NCBI GenBank assembly: GCA_936924235.1
Contig: CAKZHN010000182.1
Coordinates: 1-9,425 of the forward strand
DNA: 9,425 nucleotides
Direction of reading: 5' to 3'
From: an uncultured Rhodoplanes sp.
GTDB taxonomy: Bacteria; Pseudomonadota; Alphaproteobacteria; Rhizobiales; Xanthobacteraceae
Below the pieces are notes generated by a model. It ran no database searches. It saw only the letters and a program-made list of their open reading frames with translations, and had not been told where the DNA came from. A program made the translations under genes and the position numbers. Positions 1 to 7,430 of the stretch are shown in pieces. Within the stretch, counting starts at the first letter, position 1, and each line of letters starts with the position of its first letter.

Positions 1-1
1 C

Positions 2-1744
2 AACACACAGAGCATCGAGGTCCTGAAAGGCCCGAGCGCTTTGACATTCGGCCGCGGCTCGGGCGGCGGCCTCGTCAACCGCACGCTCAAGGAGGCGGAC
101 GGCACGAGAGTCTACGAAGCGACCGCGCAGACGGGGTCCTACAACGACAAGCGCTTCACGCTCGATGCTGGCCAGGCGATCGATGCAAATTGGGCTGCCC
201 GCCTGAACATGATGTACGAGGGAACGGACACGTTCCGCGATTACGGCGTGATCGAGCGGTTCGGCATCAACCCGACCGTGACGTACGCCCCGGACAAGAC
301 CACCAAGGTCAAGCTGAGTTACGAATACTACCACGACGGCCGGACTGCCGACCGCGGCAATCCCTCGCTGGGACTGCCGGCGGGACGGACCGGCCCCACC
401 GTTCCGTTCGCGCCGAATGACGACCTCACGAAATATTATGGTAGCCCCAATCTCAATGTCGCGCGCGCCGACGTCCATCAGGCGATGGCGTTTATCGAGC
501 ACGATTTCGGAAACGGGTTGAGCGTCAAGAACGGCACGCTCTTTTCCAATTACCAGAAATTCTACCAGAACGTCTTCGCCGGCAGCTCGGTGGACCCCGT
601 CACCGGTGCTTTCACCCGGTCCGCTTACCAGCACTGGACCAACCGTGAGAACATCATCGATCAGACGGATTGGGTCTACAAGACCAACACCGGGCGAGTG
701 AACCACACCGTGGCATTCGGCACGGAGTTCGGCCGCCAGTCCGGCATCGACCTCCGCAACACCGGAAATTTTGCCAACGGGCTCACGTCCGAGACGGACA
801 ACGCGTTCAACCCGACTTATTTCGGGCCCATCTCATTCGTTCATCAGGGCACCGACGGAAACAGCACTTACACGGCCTATACGCAGTCCGCTTACCTGCG
901 TGACACGGTCGACATCTTCCGCTGGCTGCAACTGATCGGTGGCGCCCGCGTCGATCGTTTCGATATGAACGCTTTGGACGTGAACACGAACACGGATCGG
1001 CAACGCGTCGATACCAAGATTTCGCCGCAAGCTGCAGTCATCGTGAAGCCCGTCGACAACGTTTCAGTCTACGGCACCTATATGGTTTCGTATCTACCGG
1101 CGTCAGGCGATCAGTTCAGCTCATTGACCGTAGGCTCGGTGATCCTGGAGCCGCAAAAGTTCGAGAACAAGGAAGTTGGCGTCAAATGGAACATCAACCC
1201 GCGCCTGCTGTTCTCGGTCGCGGCCTATGATCTCAACCGCATCAACGTCCCCCTCAACGATCCGACTCATCTCGGATTTTTCATCCCCTCCGGCAGGCAG
1301 AAGATTCACGGTTTCGAGAGCAACCTCACAGGCCACGTGACGAAGGATTGGCAGTCGGTGTTCGGTTATGCCTACACCGACGCACGGATCGAGGGAGCCA
1401 GCGGAGCGGCGTCGGCCGGAATCTTGCCGGGCAACCGCGTGCAGCTCGTGCCGTACAATCAGTTCTCGTGGTGGAACAAGTACCAGTTCACGCCGATGTG
1501 GGCGGCTTCGCTCGGCTTGATCTACTTCTCGAACTCGTATGCGTCGTCTGACGATCTGGTCAAGCTGCCGGGTTTCTTCCGGGTCGACGCTGCCGTCTAC
1601 GCCAAGATCAACGAAACCTGGCGGGCGCAGATCAACGTCGAAAACGTCTTCGACAAGGGATATTGGGCTTCGGCGGACGGCGACAACAACATCACGCCCG
1701 GCCAGCCGCGGACCTTCCGGTTGCTTGCCATCGCGAAGTTCTAG
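2..1744 (+). CDS. TonB-dependent siderophore receptor, 5'-truncated by the window edge
   Basis: Outer-membrane receptor that would import a ferric siderophore using TonB/ExbBD energy. The open frame runs from the first bases to a TAG stop, giving 580 codons; the start, signal peptide, TonB box and most of the plug domain lie upstream of the window. The first visible residues contain IEVLKGPSAL and FGRGSGGG, the conserved end of the plug domain in siderophore receptors (TIGR01783-like, FhuA/Fiu style). The rest is a beta-barrel with alternating aromatic/polar strands. Near the C-terminus is NVENVFDKGYW, the usual TonB-dependent receptor C-terminal signature, and the last residue is Phe (IAKF), as expected for BamA-recognised barrels. 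The RGSGGGLVN pattern is closest to catecholate-type receptors, but the ligand cannot be assigned. An internal TTG at 41 is not the real start because homology continues upstream of it. Third positions are less GC-biased than in the binding-protein genes. Confidence 0.93.
   Translation, partial: NTQSIEVLKGPSALTFGRGSGGGLVNRTLKEADGTRVYEATAQTGSYNDKRFTLDAGQAIDANWAARLNMMYEGTDTFRDYGVIERFGINPTVTYAPDKTTKVKLSYEYYHDGRTADRGNPSLGLPAGRTGPTVPFAPNDDLTKYYGSPNLNVARADVHQAMAFIEHDFGNGLSVKNGTLFSNYQKFYQNVFAGSSVDPVTGAFTRSAYQHWTNRENIIDQTDWVYKTNTGRVNHTVAFGTEFGRQSGIDLRNTGNFANGLTSETDNAFNPTYFGPISFVHQGTDGNSTYTAYTQSAYLRDTVDIFRWLQLIGGARVDRFDMNALDVNTNTDRQRVDTKISPQAAVIVKPVDNVSVYGTYMVSYLPASGDQFSSLTVGSVILEPQKFENKEVGVKWNINPRLLFSVAAYDLNRINVPLNDPTHLGFFIPSGRQKIHGFESNLTGHVTKDWQSVFGYAYTDARIEGASGAASAGILPGNRVQLVPYNQFSWWNKYQFTPMWAASLGLIYFSNSYASSDDLVKLPGFFRVDAAVYAKINETWRAQINVENVFDKGYWASADGDNNITPGQPRTFRLLAIAKF
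1741..1744. other. Shared convergent stop codons in one CTAG
   Basis: The palindrome CTAG gives the receptor gene its TAG (1742-1744, plus) and the minus-strand gene its TAG (1743-1741). The two genes therefore overlap tail to tail by four bases, with no room for a terminator between them. Confidence 0.65.
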
Positions 1745-2142
1745 AGCGGAGTTTCAGCCGCATCCTTCGCGGCAAGCTGGCGTGTGACCGCGGTCCCAGC
1801 CGCGGGGGCATGGCGCTTGTCAGCAACCTCGTCGCACCAGATCCGGACGCGCTCGATGGCGCTGTCCCACAACGCGTCCAGATCGTCGGTGCGGCGGTTC
1901 TGGCGATCGAGCGCGATTCCGACGAGGCCTACGGCCAGGATGGCCTCATCGCGGGCCTTGGTGGCGCGCTTGCCGACCGCGACGGCCCCGACCTCGGCGC
2001 GGCGGACATCCGCCATCATCGCGTTGAGCCAGTCGAGCGAGCGAACCCTCGACATCTCCCGCAGCTTGGGGAGTTCCCTGGAAGCACGTTCCGCAAGCAA
2101 GCGCTCGGCGCGCACGCGGTCCGCCAGCAACTGCCTGGCCAT
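1741..2142 (-). CDS. Hypothetical small charged helical protein (133 aa)
   Basis: I do not recognise the family. The protein begins MARQLLADRVRAERLLAER and is rich in Arg, Ala, Glu, Asp and Leu, suggesting a cytoplasmic, mostly helical and possibly coiled-coil protein. There is no signal peptide or membrane segment. It has one Cys and three Trp. It is judged real because nearly all codons end in G or C in this frame and not in the overlapping ones. The ATG at 2142 is the first possible one: an in-frame TGA lies 18 nt upstream. The ribosome binding site is weak (AGG only). A second frame upstream starts MIDQVSD and slides into this one at GATGG, so a frameshifted or extended N-terminus is possible. 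The gene is divergent from the binding-protein array and convergent with the receptor gene, sharing its CTAG. Confidence 0.6.
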   Translation of the reverse strand: MARQLLADRVRAERLLAERASRELPKLREMSRVRSLDWLNAMMADVRRAEVGAVAVGKRATKARDEAILAVGLVGIALDRQNRRTDDLDALWDSAIERVRIWCDEVADKRHAPAAGTAVTRQLAAKDAAETPL

Positions 2143-2290
2143 CCGACACCTGGTCGATCATCTTCGCGCCCTTGGCCGTAGAATACACGACCGGCTCCAG
2201 CGTTGAAATCACACCCTGGATCGGTTGCCGGTCCGGCGGATAAGATCGCCGCAGGCGGCGATGAGAACCGCCATTGTTCGGGAGTACGCC
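2143..2290. promoter_or_regulatory. Divergent intergenic region ahead of the binding-protein array
   Basis: This 148-nt region separates the minus-strand hypothetical gene from the first TctC gene, so it should carry promoters for both. I see no convincing sigma70 pair. TTGAAA at 2203-2208 resembles a -35 box on the plus strand, but nothing resembling a -10 box follows at the right distance. On the minus strand TATTCT (2185-2180) resembles a -10 box without a good -35. The clearest structure is a pair of dyads at 2227-2237 and 2245-2262. Confidence 0.45.
2227..2262. promoter_or_regulatory. Two adjacent inverted repeats, candidate operator or 5'-UTR hairpin
   Basis: GCCGG-T-CCGGC occupies 2227-2237. 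ATCGCCGC-AG-GCGGCGAT occupies 2245-2262 and is perfect over 8-bp arms. The second ends 28 nt before the ATG of the first binding-protein gene. This is where a repressor operator or an mRNA hairpin controlling the array could lie. High-GC DNA makes such palindromes more likely by chance, so the function is inferred. Confidence 0.4.
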
Positions 2291-3265
2291 ATGATCAGCC
2301 GACGCACGCTGCTCGCGGCCGGCGCCGCATTTGGCACGGGCTTCATCGCCAGCGCGCAGGCGCAGAACTTTCCCGAGCGGCCGGTCCGCGTGGTGGTGCC
2401 CTTCGCACCGGGCGGCCCCGTGGACGTGATGGCGCGCCTCGTCGGCCAGCCGCTCGGCGGCATCCTCGGCCAATCCATCGTGGTCGAGAACCGCGGCGGC
2501 GCCTCGGGCGGCATCGGCTCGAAGATGGTCGCGACCGCCGAGCCCGACGGATACACCCTCCTTTGCGGCAACATCAGCTCGCTGATCATCCAGCCGATCA
2601 CGACCAACAGCCGCGACTTCGATCTGTTCAAGTCGTTCGTGCCGGTCGCGCGGCTGTCGCAGAACGTCGAGGTGCTGGCGGTCGCCCCGGACTTCCCCGC
2701 CAATACGGTCCAGGAGCTCGTCGCCTACGCCAAAGCCAATCCCGGCAAGCTCAACTACGGCTCCGGCGGCGTCGGCAACATCAGCCAGCTCGCCGCGGAA
2801 TTGTTCCGGCTGCGCACCGGCATCGACATCGTGCACGTGCCGTTCAAGGGCGCGTCGGAGGTCTACACCGCAATCCTCGGCGGCCAGATCCAGATGTATT
2901 TCGGCGATATCGGCGGCATGCTGCCGCTCATCCGCGAGAAGCGGCTGAAGGCGCTGGCGCTGTCCGGCGCAGCGCGGTCGCGCGAGCTGCCCGACCTGCC
3001 GACCATGATCGAAAGCGGCGTGCCGGACTATCAGGTCTCGACCTTCATCGGCGTGATGGCGCCGGCCGGGACACCGTCCGATGTCGTCCGCAAGCTCAAC
3101 GGCGCGATCAATCAAAGCCTGCGGACGCCGGAGGTCATGGCCACCGCGGCCAAGCTCAACGCCGATGTGACGCCTGCGTCGCCGGAGGACTTCGGCGCCT
3201 TTCTCTACCGGGAATACGACAAATGGTCCGACGTGGTGCGCCGGGCCGGCATCAAGATTGAATGA
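2291..3265 (+). CDS. TctC/Bug-family tripartite tricarboxylate transporter substrate-binding protein (copy 1)
   Basis: Periplasmic binding protein that captures a small carboxylate-type ligand for a TctAB-type transporter; 324 aa, normal for the family. Residues 1-25 are a signal peptide with a twin-arginine SRRTLL start and probable cleavage after SAQA/Q. Family motifs follow in order: RVVVPFAPGGPVD (about 33-45, with the family's ligand-loop Asp45), VVENR, AEPDGYTL (about 83-90), AYAKANPGKLNYGS, VPFKG, and the APAGTP and KLN motifs near the C-terminus. The start at 2291 places GGGAG about 6 nt upstream and puts the signal peptide at the N-terminus; the longer in-frame start at 2225 would bury it. 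This is the first gene of the array, 65 nt before copy 2. The second pocket loop reads GGVGNISQ, unlike the other copies, so its ligand probably differs. No TctA/TctB gene is adjacent. Confidence 0.92.
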   Translation: MISRRTLLAAGAAFGTGFIASAQAQNFPERPVRVVVPFAPGGPVDVMARLVGQPLGGILGQSIVVENRGGASGGIGSKMVATAEPDGYTLLCGNISSLIIQPITTNSRDFDLFKSFVPVARLSQNVEVLAVAPDFPANTVQELVAYAKANPGKLNYGSGGVGNISQLAAELFRLRTGIDIVHVPFKGASEVYTAILGGQIQMYFGDIGGMLPLIREKRLKALALSGAARSRELPDLPTMIESGVPDYQVSTFIGVMAPAGTPSDVVRKLNGAINQSLRTPEVMATAAKLNADVTPASPEDFGAFLYREYDKWSDVVRRAGIKIE

Positions 3266-3318
3266 CGCGGCGCGGCCGCTAAGATCGAAGCTTCAAGCGG
3301 CAACAGAACCGCTCATCC

Positions 3319-3325
3319 AGGGAGG
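3319..3325 (+). promoter_or_regulatory. Strong Shine-Dalgarno AGGGAGG for TctC copy 2
   Basis: AGGGAGG ends five bases before the ATG at 3331 and fixes that start. The short gap before it also holds a weak dyad (AGCGG 3296-3300 / CCGCT 3309-3313) and a NotI-type palindrome at 3272-3279. Neither has the T-run of a terminator, so readthrough from copy 1 is likely. Confidence 0.7.
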
Positions 3326-3330
3326 CAGCC

Positions 3331-4314
3331 ATGGTCGGCAGGCGAGCGCTGCTGGCAGCAGCCATTGCGCTTTGCGCAGCGTTGAGCGCGGCGATGGCGC
3401 CGCAAGCCTGCGCCCAGGCCTACCCCGACAAGCCGATCAAGATGATCGTCCCGTTCCTGCCCGGCGGCCCGATCGACACCATGGCCCGCCTCACCGCGAC
3501 CGACCTCGGCACGCGGCTCGGCCAGCAGGTCATCGTCGAGAACCGCCCCGGCGCAGGCTCGACCATCGGCTTCAAGGCCGCGGCCACCGCCGAGCCCGAC
3601 GGCTATACGCTTCTCTTCGGCTCGTCCGGCTCGCTCGGCGTCGCGCCCGCGCTCTATCCAAGCCTCGACGTCGATCCGCTGAAGCACTTCACCGCGGTCG
3701 CGACCACGTCGCTGTTGCCGCACGTCATGGTGGTTGGGCCAACCGTGCCCGCGAAAACCCTCGCCGAGTTCATCGCTTACGCCAAGGCCAATCCGGGCAA
3801 GCTCAACTACGGCGCGGGCCTCGGCACGCCACCGCATCTGCTCTCGACGTTGTTCAAGACCCAGGCCGGCCTCGACGTCACCTACGTGCCCTACAAAGGC
3901 TCGGCGCAGTCGGTGACCGATCTCTTGGCGGGCCAGACCCATTTCACCATCGACGGCATGCTGATCCTCATTCCGCAGATCAAGCAGGGCAAGCTGCGGC
4001 CCCTCGCCGTCGGCCGGCCGGAGCGCTGGCCCGACCTGCCTGACGTGCCGACCTTCGTCGAACAGGGCTTCCCCGATCTGATCGTCGACGCCTGGACCGG
4101 CGTGGTCGCGCCGAAGGGCACGCCGGCGCCGATCGTCGCCAGGCTCAACGCCGCGATCAACGAAGGCCTGCAGACGGCGGAGATCAAAGCCGCACTCGGC
4201 AACTTCGCAGCGCTGCCGAAGGCCAGCACGCCCGCCGAGTACGATGCCTTTCTTCGCGCCGAGCTGCCGAAATGGGCCGCGATGGTGAAGCTCGCCGGCG
4301 CCAAGGGCGAATGA
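3331..4314 (+). CDS. TctC/Bug-family substrate-binding protein (copy 2)
   Basis: Periplasmic carboxylate-binding protein, 327 aa. The signal peptide MVGRRALLAAAIALC has a long hydrophobic core and probably cleaves near AQA/Y at residue 30. Family motifs: YPDKPIKMIVPFLPGGPID (ligand-loop Asp49), IVENRPGAG, AEPDGYTL, AEFIAYAKANPGKLNYG, YVPYKG, APKGTP and ARLNAAIN. The second pocket loop reads LGTPPH (164-169), a variant shared with copy 4 but not with copies 1 or 3. Together with TYVPYKG and the RRW/ERWP-LPDVPT stretch, this suggests copies 2 and 4 are the closest pair and bind similar ligands. Its TGA stop overlaps the ATG of the next gene (ATGA at 4311-4314), so the two are probably translationally coupled. 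The in-window neighbours supply no membrane partner. Confidence 0.93.
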   Translation: MVGRRALLAAAIALCAALSAAMAPQACAQAYPDKPIKMIVPFLPGGPIDTMARLTATDLGTRLGQQVIVENRPGAGSTIGFKAAATAEPDGYTLLFGSSGSLGVAPALYPSLDVDPLKHFTAVATTSLLPHVMVVGPTVPAKTLAEFIAYAKANPGKLNYGAGLGTPPHLLSTLFKTQAGLDVTYVPYKGSAQSVTDLLAGQTHFTIDGMLILIPQIKQGKLRPLAVGRPERWPDLPDVPTFVEQGFPDLIVDAWTGVVAPKGTPAPIVARLNAAINEGLQTAEIKAALGNFAALPKASTPAEYDAFLRAELPKWAAMVKLAGAKGE

Positions 4315-5288
4315 TGATGAGACGGCGGGACTTTCTCGGTGTTGTCGGTGGCGCGACAGCGGCTTGGCCGTTGGCCGCGCGCGCACAGCAAGCTGGCCGT
4401 CCGCGCCGGATCGGCGTGCTCATGGGCAACTTTGATTCGGCACCGCGCCTCAAGGCGTTCGAATCTTCGTGGCCTGCACTGGGTTGGGTCCAAGGCAGCA
4501 ACGTTCAAATCGACTATCGCTGGGCTGCTGGTGACCCAGACAGTATCCGATCGCAAGCTGCCGCGCTCGCCGCCTCGGGCCCGGAAGTCATCCTTGTCGC
4601 GGGCACATCGATCCTCGCCGCCGTACGGCAAGCAGCGCCATCGATTCCAACGGTATTTATCGGGATTTCCGATCCCGAGGGCGCAGGCATTGTTGCCAGC
4701 CTCAGCAAACCGGGAGGCAACCTCACCGGCTTCGCGAATTTTGAGCCCGCGATCGGCGGGAAATGGTTGCAAACCCTCAAGGAGATTGCCCCGCGAATGA
4801 CCCGCGTAGCGGTGCTTCGCACGCCGGAAGGACTCAAGCGTTTCATGACGACGATCCAGAGCCTCGCGCCGTCTTTCGGGGTGGAAGCTTTGGAATGCAG
4901 CGCACGCAACCCCGACGAGATCGCACGTGTGCTCGGCTCGGTCTCCGGGCAGCCGAACACCGGCCTGATCATGCTCCCCGATCCTATCTTCACGATCTCG
5001 GGTCGGCTGGTTATCGATTGGGCCGCGACAAATCACATACCGGCTCTGTACCCATTCCGAAATCTCGTCGCCGCCGGCGGCCTGATATCGTACGGCGTAG
5101 ACATTGCCGACCAGGGACGACGCGCGGCCTTTTACATCGATCGCATCCTCAAGGGCGAAAAGCCCGCCGACATGCCGGTCCAGGCGCCAACCAAGTTCGA
5201 ATTGGCCATCAACCTCAAAACCGCCAAGGCGCTTGGTTTGACGGTGTCACAGACATTGCTCACCAGCGCCGACGAGATCATCGAATGA
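4311..5288 (+). CDS. ABC transporter substrate-binding protein, ABC_sub_bind (COG2984/PF04392) family
   Basis: Exported binding protein of the ABC_sub_bind family, unrelated to TctC despite sitting among TctC genes; 325 aa, normal length. The N-terminus MMMRRRDFLGVVGG is a twin-arginine signal (RRRDFLG), with probable cleavage at ARA/QQ (about residue 25). Family hallmarks: RRIGVLMG, a GISDPEGAGIVASL segment, PGGNLTGFANFE, KWLQTLKEIAPR, YPFRNLVAAGGLISYG, RILKGEKPADMPVQAPTKFE and the closing LKTAKALGLTV. The start could be any of three successive ATGs (4311, 4314, 4317). AAGGG at 4303-4307 best fits 4314 or 4317, while 4311 gives the four-base overlap with copy 2. Third positions contain visibly more A/T than in the flanking TctC genes, hinting at a different origin or later insertion. 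No permease or ATPase gene is present. The ligand is unknown; family members bind amino acids or aromatic compounds. Confidence 0.92.
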   Translation: MMMRRRDFLGVVGGATAAWPLAARAQQAGRPRRIGVLMGNFDSAPRLKAFESSWPALGWVQGSNVQIDYRWAAGDPDSIRSQAAALAASGPEVILVAGTSILAAVRQAAPSIPTVFIGISDPEGAGIVASLSKPGGNLTGFANFEPAIGGKWLQTLKEIAPRMTRVAVLRTPEGLKRFMTTIQSLAPSFGVEALECSARNPDEIARVLGSVSGQPNTGLIMLPDPIFTISGRLVIDWAATNHIPALYPFRNLVAAGGLISYGVDIADQGRRAAFYIDRILKGEKPADMPVQAPTKFELAINLKTAKALGLTVSQTLLTSADEIIE

Positions 5289-5313
5289 CACTAACCACAG
5301 TGAAAGGGCTCAG

Positions 5314-6378
5314 ATGACCACGCGCAGGGATTTCTTCGGCAAGGCCACCGGCGCTCTCGCCGGCGTCGCGTTCTGCGGCTGCAGCATGTTCGACGCGCCG
5401 CATGTGCACGCGCAGCCCGCGACACGCCGCCGCGAGGTCGTGGTCAACGGCCGCCGCGTCAAGACCGTCGACATCCATGCGCACTGCGCGTTTCCCGAAG
5501 CGCTGGCGATGATGAACCTCAAGCTCAGTCCGGCCCATCTGCAGTACGGCCCGGACCGCTTCCAGGCCATGGACGCGCAGGGCATCGACATCGAGGCGCT
5601 GAGCATCAATCCGTTCTGGTACAAGGCCGACCGCGACACGGCCGAGAAGCTGATCAATCTGCAGAACGAGAAGCTCGCCGAGCTGGTCGCCGCGCATCCC
5701 GACCGTTTCGTCGCCTTCGCCACCGTGGCGATGCAGCATCCTGATCTCGCCGTGCAGCAGCTCGAATACGGCATCAAGAAGCTCGGGCTGCGCGGCATGT
5801 CGGTTGGCGCCGGCGTCGAGGGCATGGAGCTCGCCGATCCGAAGTTTCATCCGATCTGGGCCAAATGCGAGGAGCTCGGCTGCCTCGTCTTCATGCATCC
5901 CGGCGGCACGCCCGAGCTCGGCAAGCGGCTCGGCGGCAACGGCGGCCTGAACAACACCATCGGCAATCCGCTCGAGACCACGATCGCGCTGTCGCATCTG
6001 ATCTACGAGGGCACGCTCGACCGCTTCCCCGGCTTGAAGATCTGCGCCGCCCATGGCGGCGGCTATCTGCCGTTCTACGCGCCGCGCTCGGACGCCATCT
6101 GCGTCACCTTCCCGGACCGCTGCGCCTCGGTGCAACTGAAGAAAAAGCCTACCGAATATCTCAAGCAGTTCTATTACGACTCCATCATCTTCACGTCGGA
6201 CGCGCTGAAGACGCTCGCCGCCGAGGTCGGCGCCGACCGCATCATGATGGGGACCGACTATCCGTTCCCCTGGACCAGCACGTCGGTGGATCACATCCTC
6301 AAAACGTCGGGGTTGAGCGACACCGACAAGGCGAACATGCTGGGCGACACTGCGTCGCGGCTTCTCGGCATCAAGTAG
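5314..6378 (+). CDS. Tat-exported amidohydrolase of the ACMSD-like family (Amidohydro_2, PF04909)
   Basis: Metal-dependent TIM-barrel enzyme, 354 aa. ACMSD-related members decarboxylate, and some hydrate or hydrolyse, aromatic or muconate-type carboxylic acids. The expected metal and catalytic residues are visible: His55 and His57 in DIHAHC, His195 in FMHPGG, His247 in CAAHGGGY and Asp315 in MGTDYPFPW. The N-terminus TTRRDFFGK is a textbook twin-arginine motif followed by a hydrophobic stretch to about residue 23, then a possible AxA-type cleavage at VHAQ (31-34). The protein would therefore be folded with its metal and exported. FCGC (20-23) could alternatively carry a lipid anchor, but the lipobox is poor. 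A Shine-Dalgarno AAAGGG at 5303-5308 supports the ATG at 5314. It lies 25 nt after the ABC binding protein, in the middle of the array. A periplasmic enzyme surrounded by binding proteins suggests it modifies a compound they capture. The exact substrate cannot be read from sequence. Confidence 0.9.
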   Translation: MTTRRDFFGKATGALAGVAFCGCSMFDAPHVHAQPATRRREVVVNGRRVKTVDIHAHCAFPEALAMMNLKLSPAHLQYGPDRFQAMDAQGIDIEALSINPFWYKADRDTAEKLINLQNEKLAELVAAHPDRFVAFATVAMQHPDLAVQQLEYGIKKLGLRGMSVGAGVEGMELADPKFHPIWAKCEELGCLVFMHPGGTPELGKRLGGNGGLNNTIGNPLETTIALSHLIYEGTLDRFPGLKICAAHGGGYLPFYAPRSDAICVTFPDRCASVQLKKKPTEYLKQFYYDSIIFTSDALKTLAAEVGADRIMMGTDYPFPWTSTSVDHILKTSGLSDTDKANMLGDTASRLLGIK

Positions 6379-6423
6379 GGCTAGAAGAGGCGGACTCCCA
6401 ACCACGGAATGGAATCGCGTTTG

Positions 6424-7398
6424 ATGATTGGAACTCTCCGGAATCTCGCACTGGCGGCCTGCGTCGCGCTCACCGCCCTCGCCGCGCCTGCGGCGGCGCA
6501 GGACGCCTACCCGACCAAGCCCATCACCATGATCGTGCCGTTCGCGGCGGGCGGCGCCTCCGACGTGATCGCCCGGCTGATCGCCGAGCAGATGGGCCAG
6601 CATCTCGGCCAGCGCTTTGTCATCGAGAACGTCGCCGGCGCCGGCGGCTCGACCGCGATGACGCGGGCGGCCCGCGCACCCAACGACGGTTACACCGTCA
6701 TCATCGGCAACAGCGGCACCGCCACCGCGGTCTACGCGCTCTATCCCGACCTCAAGTTCACGCCGGACGACTTCGCGCCGGTCGGCATCGTCGCAAAGAC
6801 CTCGCCCGTTATCGCCCTGAAAAAAGACCACCAGGCCAAGACGCTGAAGGACTTCATCGACTACGCCAAGAAGAACCCCGGCAAGGCCACACTCGGCCAT
6901 GCCGGCGTCGGCTCCTCGAACTACCTGATCTGCAAGGCCTTCGTGCAGGCGGCCAAGATCGACGTCACGCTGGTCAGCTATCGCGGCGGCGGGCCGGCGC
7001 TGAACGATCTCCTGGCCGGACAGATCGACGGCGTCTGCGACAACGCCGCCTCGATCGCACCGTCGATCCAGGGCGGCCTGACCAACGGCGTGGTGATCGG
7101 CATGCCGCGGCGGCTGCACAGCCTGCCTAATGTGCCGACCAGCATCGAGGCCGGCCTGCCGGAGTTCCAGCTCCAGGGCTGGAACGGCCTGTTCGCGCCG
7201 AAGGGCACGCCGCAGCCGATGATCGACAAGCTCAACGCCGCGCTGCGGAAGGGCGTCGCCAGCGAAACCTATCAGAAGCGGCTCGATGACCTCGGCGCGC
7301 TGCCACCCTCCGACGAGGAGATGTCGGCGGCCTACCTGAAGCAGTTCGTGCCGGCCGAGATCGAGAAGTTCAAGACGCTGCTCGCCGAGAAAAAATAA
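6424..7398 (+). CDS. TctC/Bug-family substrate-binding protein (copy 3)
   Basis: Periplasmic carboxylate-binding protein, 324 aa from the ATG at 6424. That start was chosen because MIGTLRNLAL aligns with the N-termini of copies 2 and 4 (MVGRRALL, MIGKRALL). An ATG at 6409 (five residues longer) and a TTG at 6421 are possible. All have weak ribosome binding sites, GGAA at 6411-6414 being the best, so translation may depend on the upstream gene. The signal peptide probably cleaves at AAA/Q (residue 25). Motifs: YPTKPITMIVPFAAGGASD (Asp47), VIENVAGAGG, APNDGYTV instead of AEPDGYTL, DYAKKNPGK, YRGGGPALNDLLAGQID and APKGTPQP. The pocket loop GHAGVGSSNY is closest to the standard family pattern and differs from the LGTPP loops of copies 2 and 4. 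It begins 45 nt after the amidohydrolase gene. Confidence 0.91.
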   Translation: MIGTLRNLALAACVALTALAAPAAAQDAYPTKPITMIVPFAAGGASDVIARLIAEQMGQHLGQRFVIENVAGAGGSTAMTRAARAPNDGYTVIIGNSGTATAVYALYPDLKFTPDDFAPVGIVAKTSPVIALKKDHQAKTLKDFIDYAKKNPGKATLGHAGVGSSNYLICKAFVQAAKIDVTLVSYRGGGPALNDLLAGQIDGVCDNAASIAPSIQGGLTNGVVIGMPRRLHSLPNVPTSIEAGLPEFQLQGWNGLFAPKGTPQPMIDKLNAALRKGVASETYQKRLDDLGALPPSDEEMSAAYLKQFVPAEIEKFKTLLAEKK

Positions 7399-7430
7399 CG
7401 CCGCGCGGGAAGCGACACGGGAGGAATGCA

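Noticed and set aside
1745..1775. Short GCGG/CCGC hairpins just after the receptor stop as a terminator
   Set aside because: The stems are only four bases, have no T-run and lie inside the coding region of the minus-strand gene.
1946..3115. A 389-codon minus-strand open frame covering the array start and TctC copy 1
   Set aside because: It is a reverse-complement shadow of TctC copy 1 and, past 2142, of the small hypothetical gene in the wrong frame; it shows no family features.
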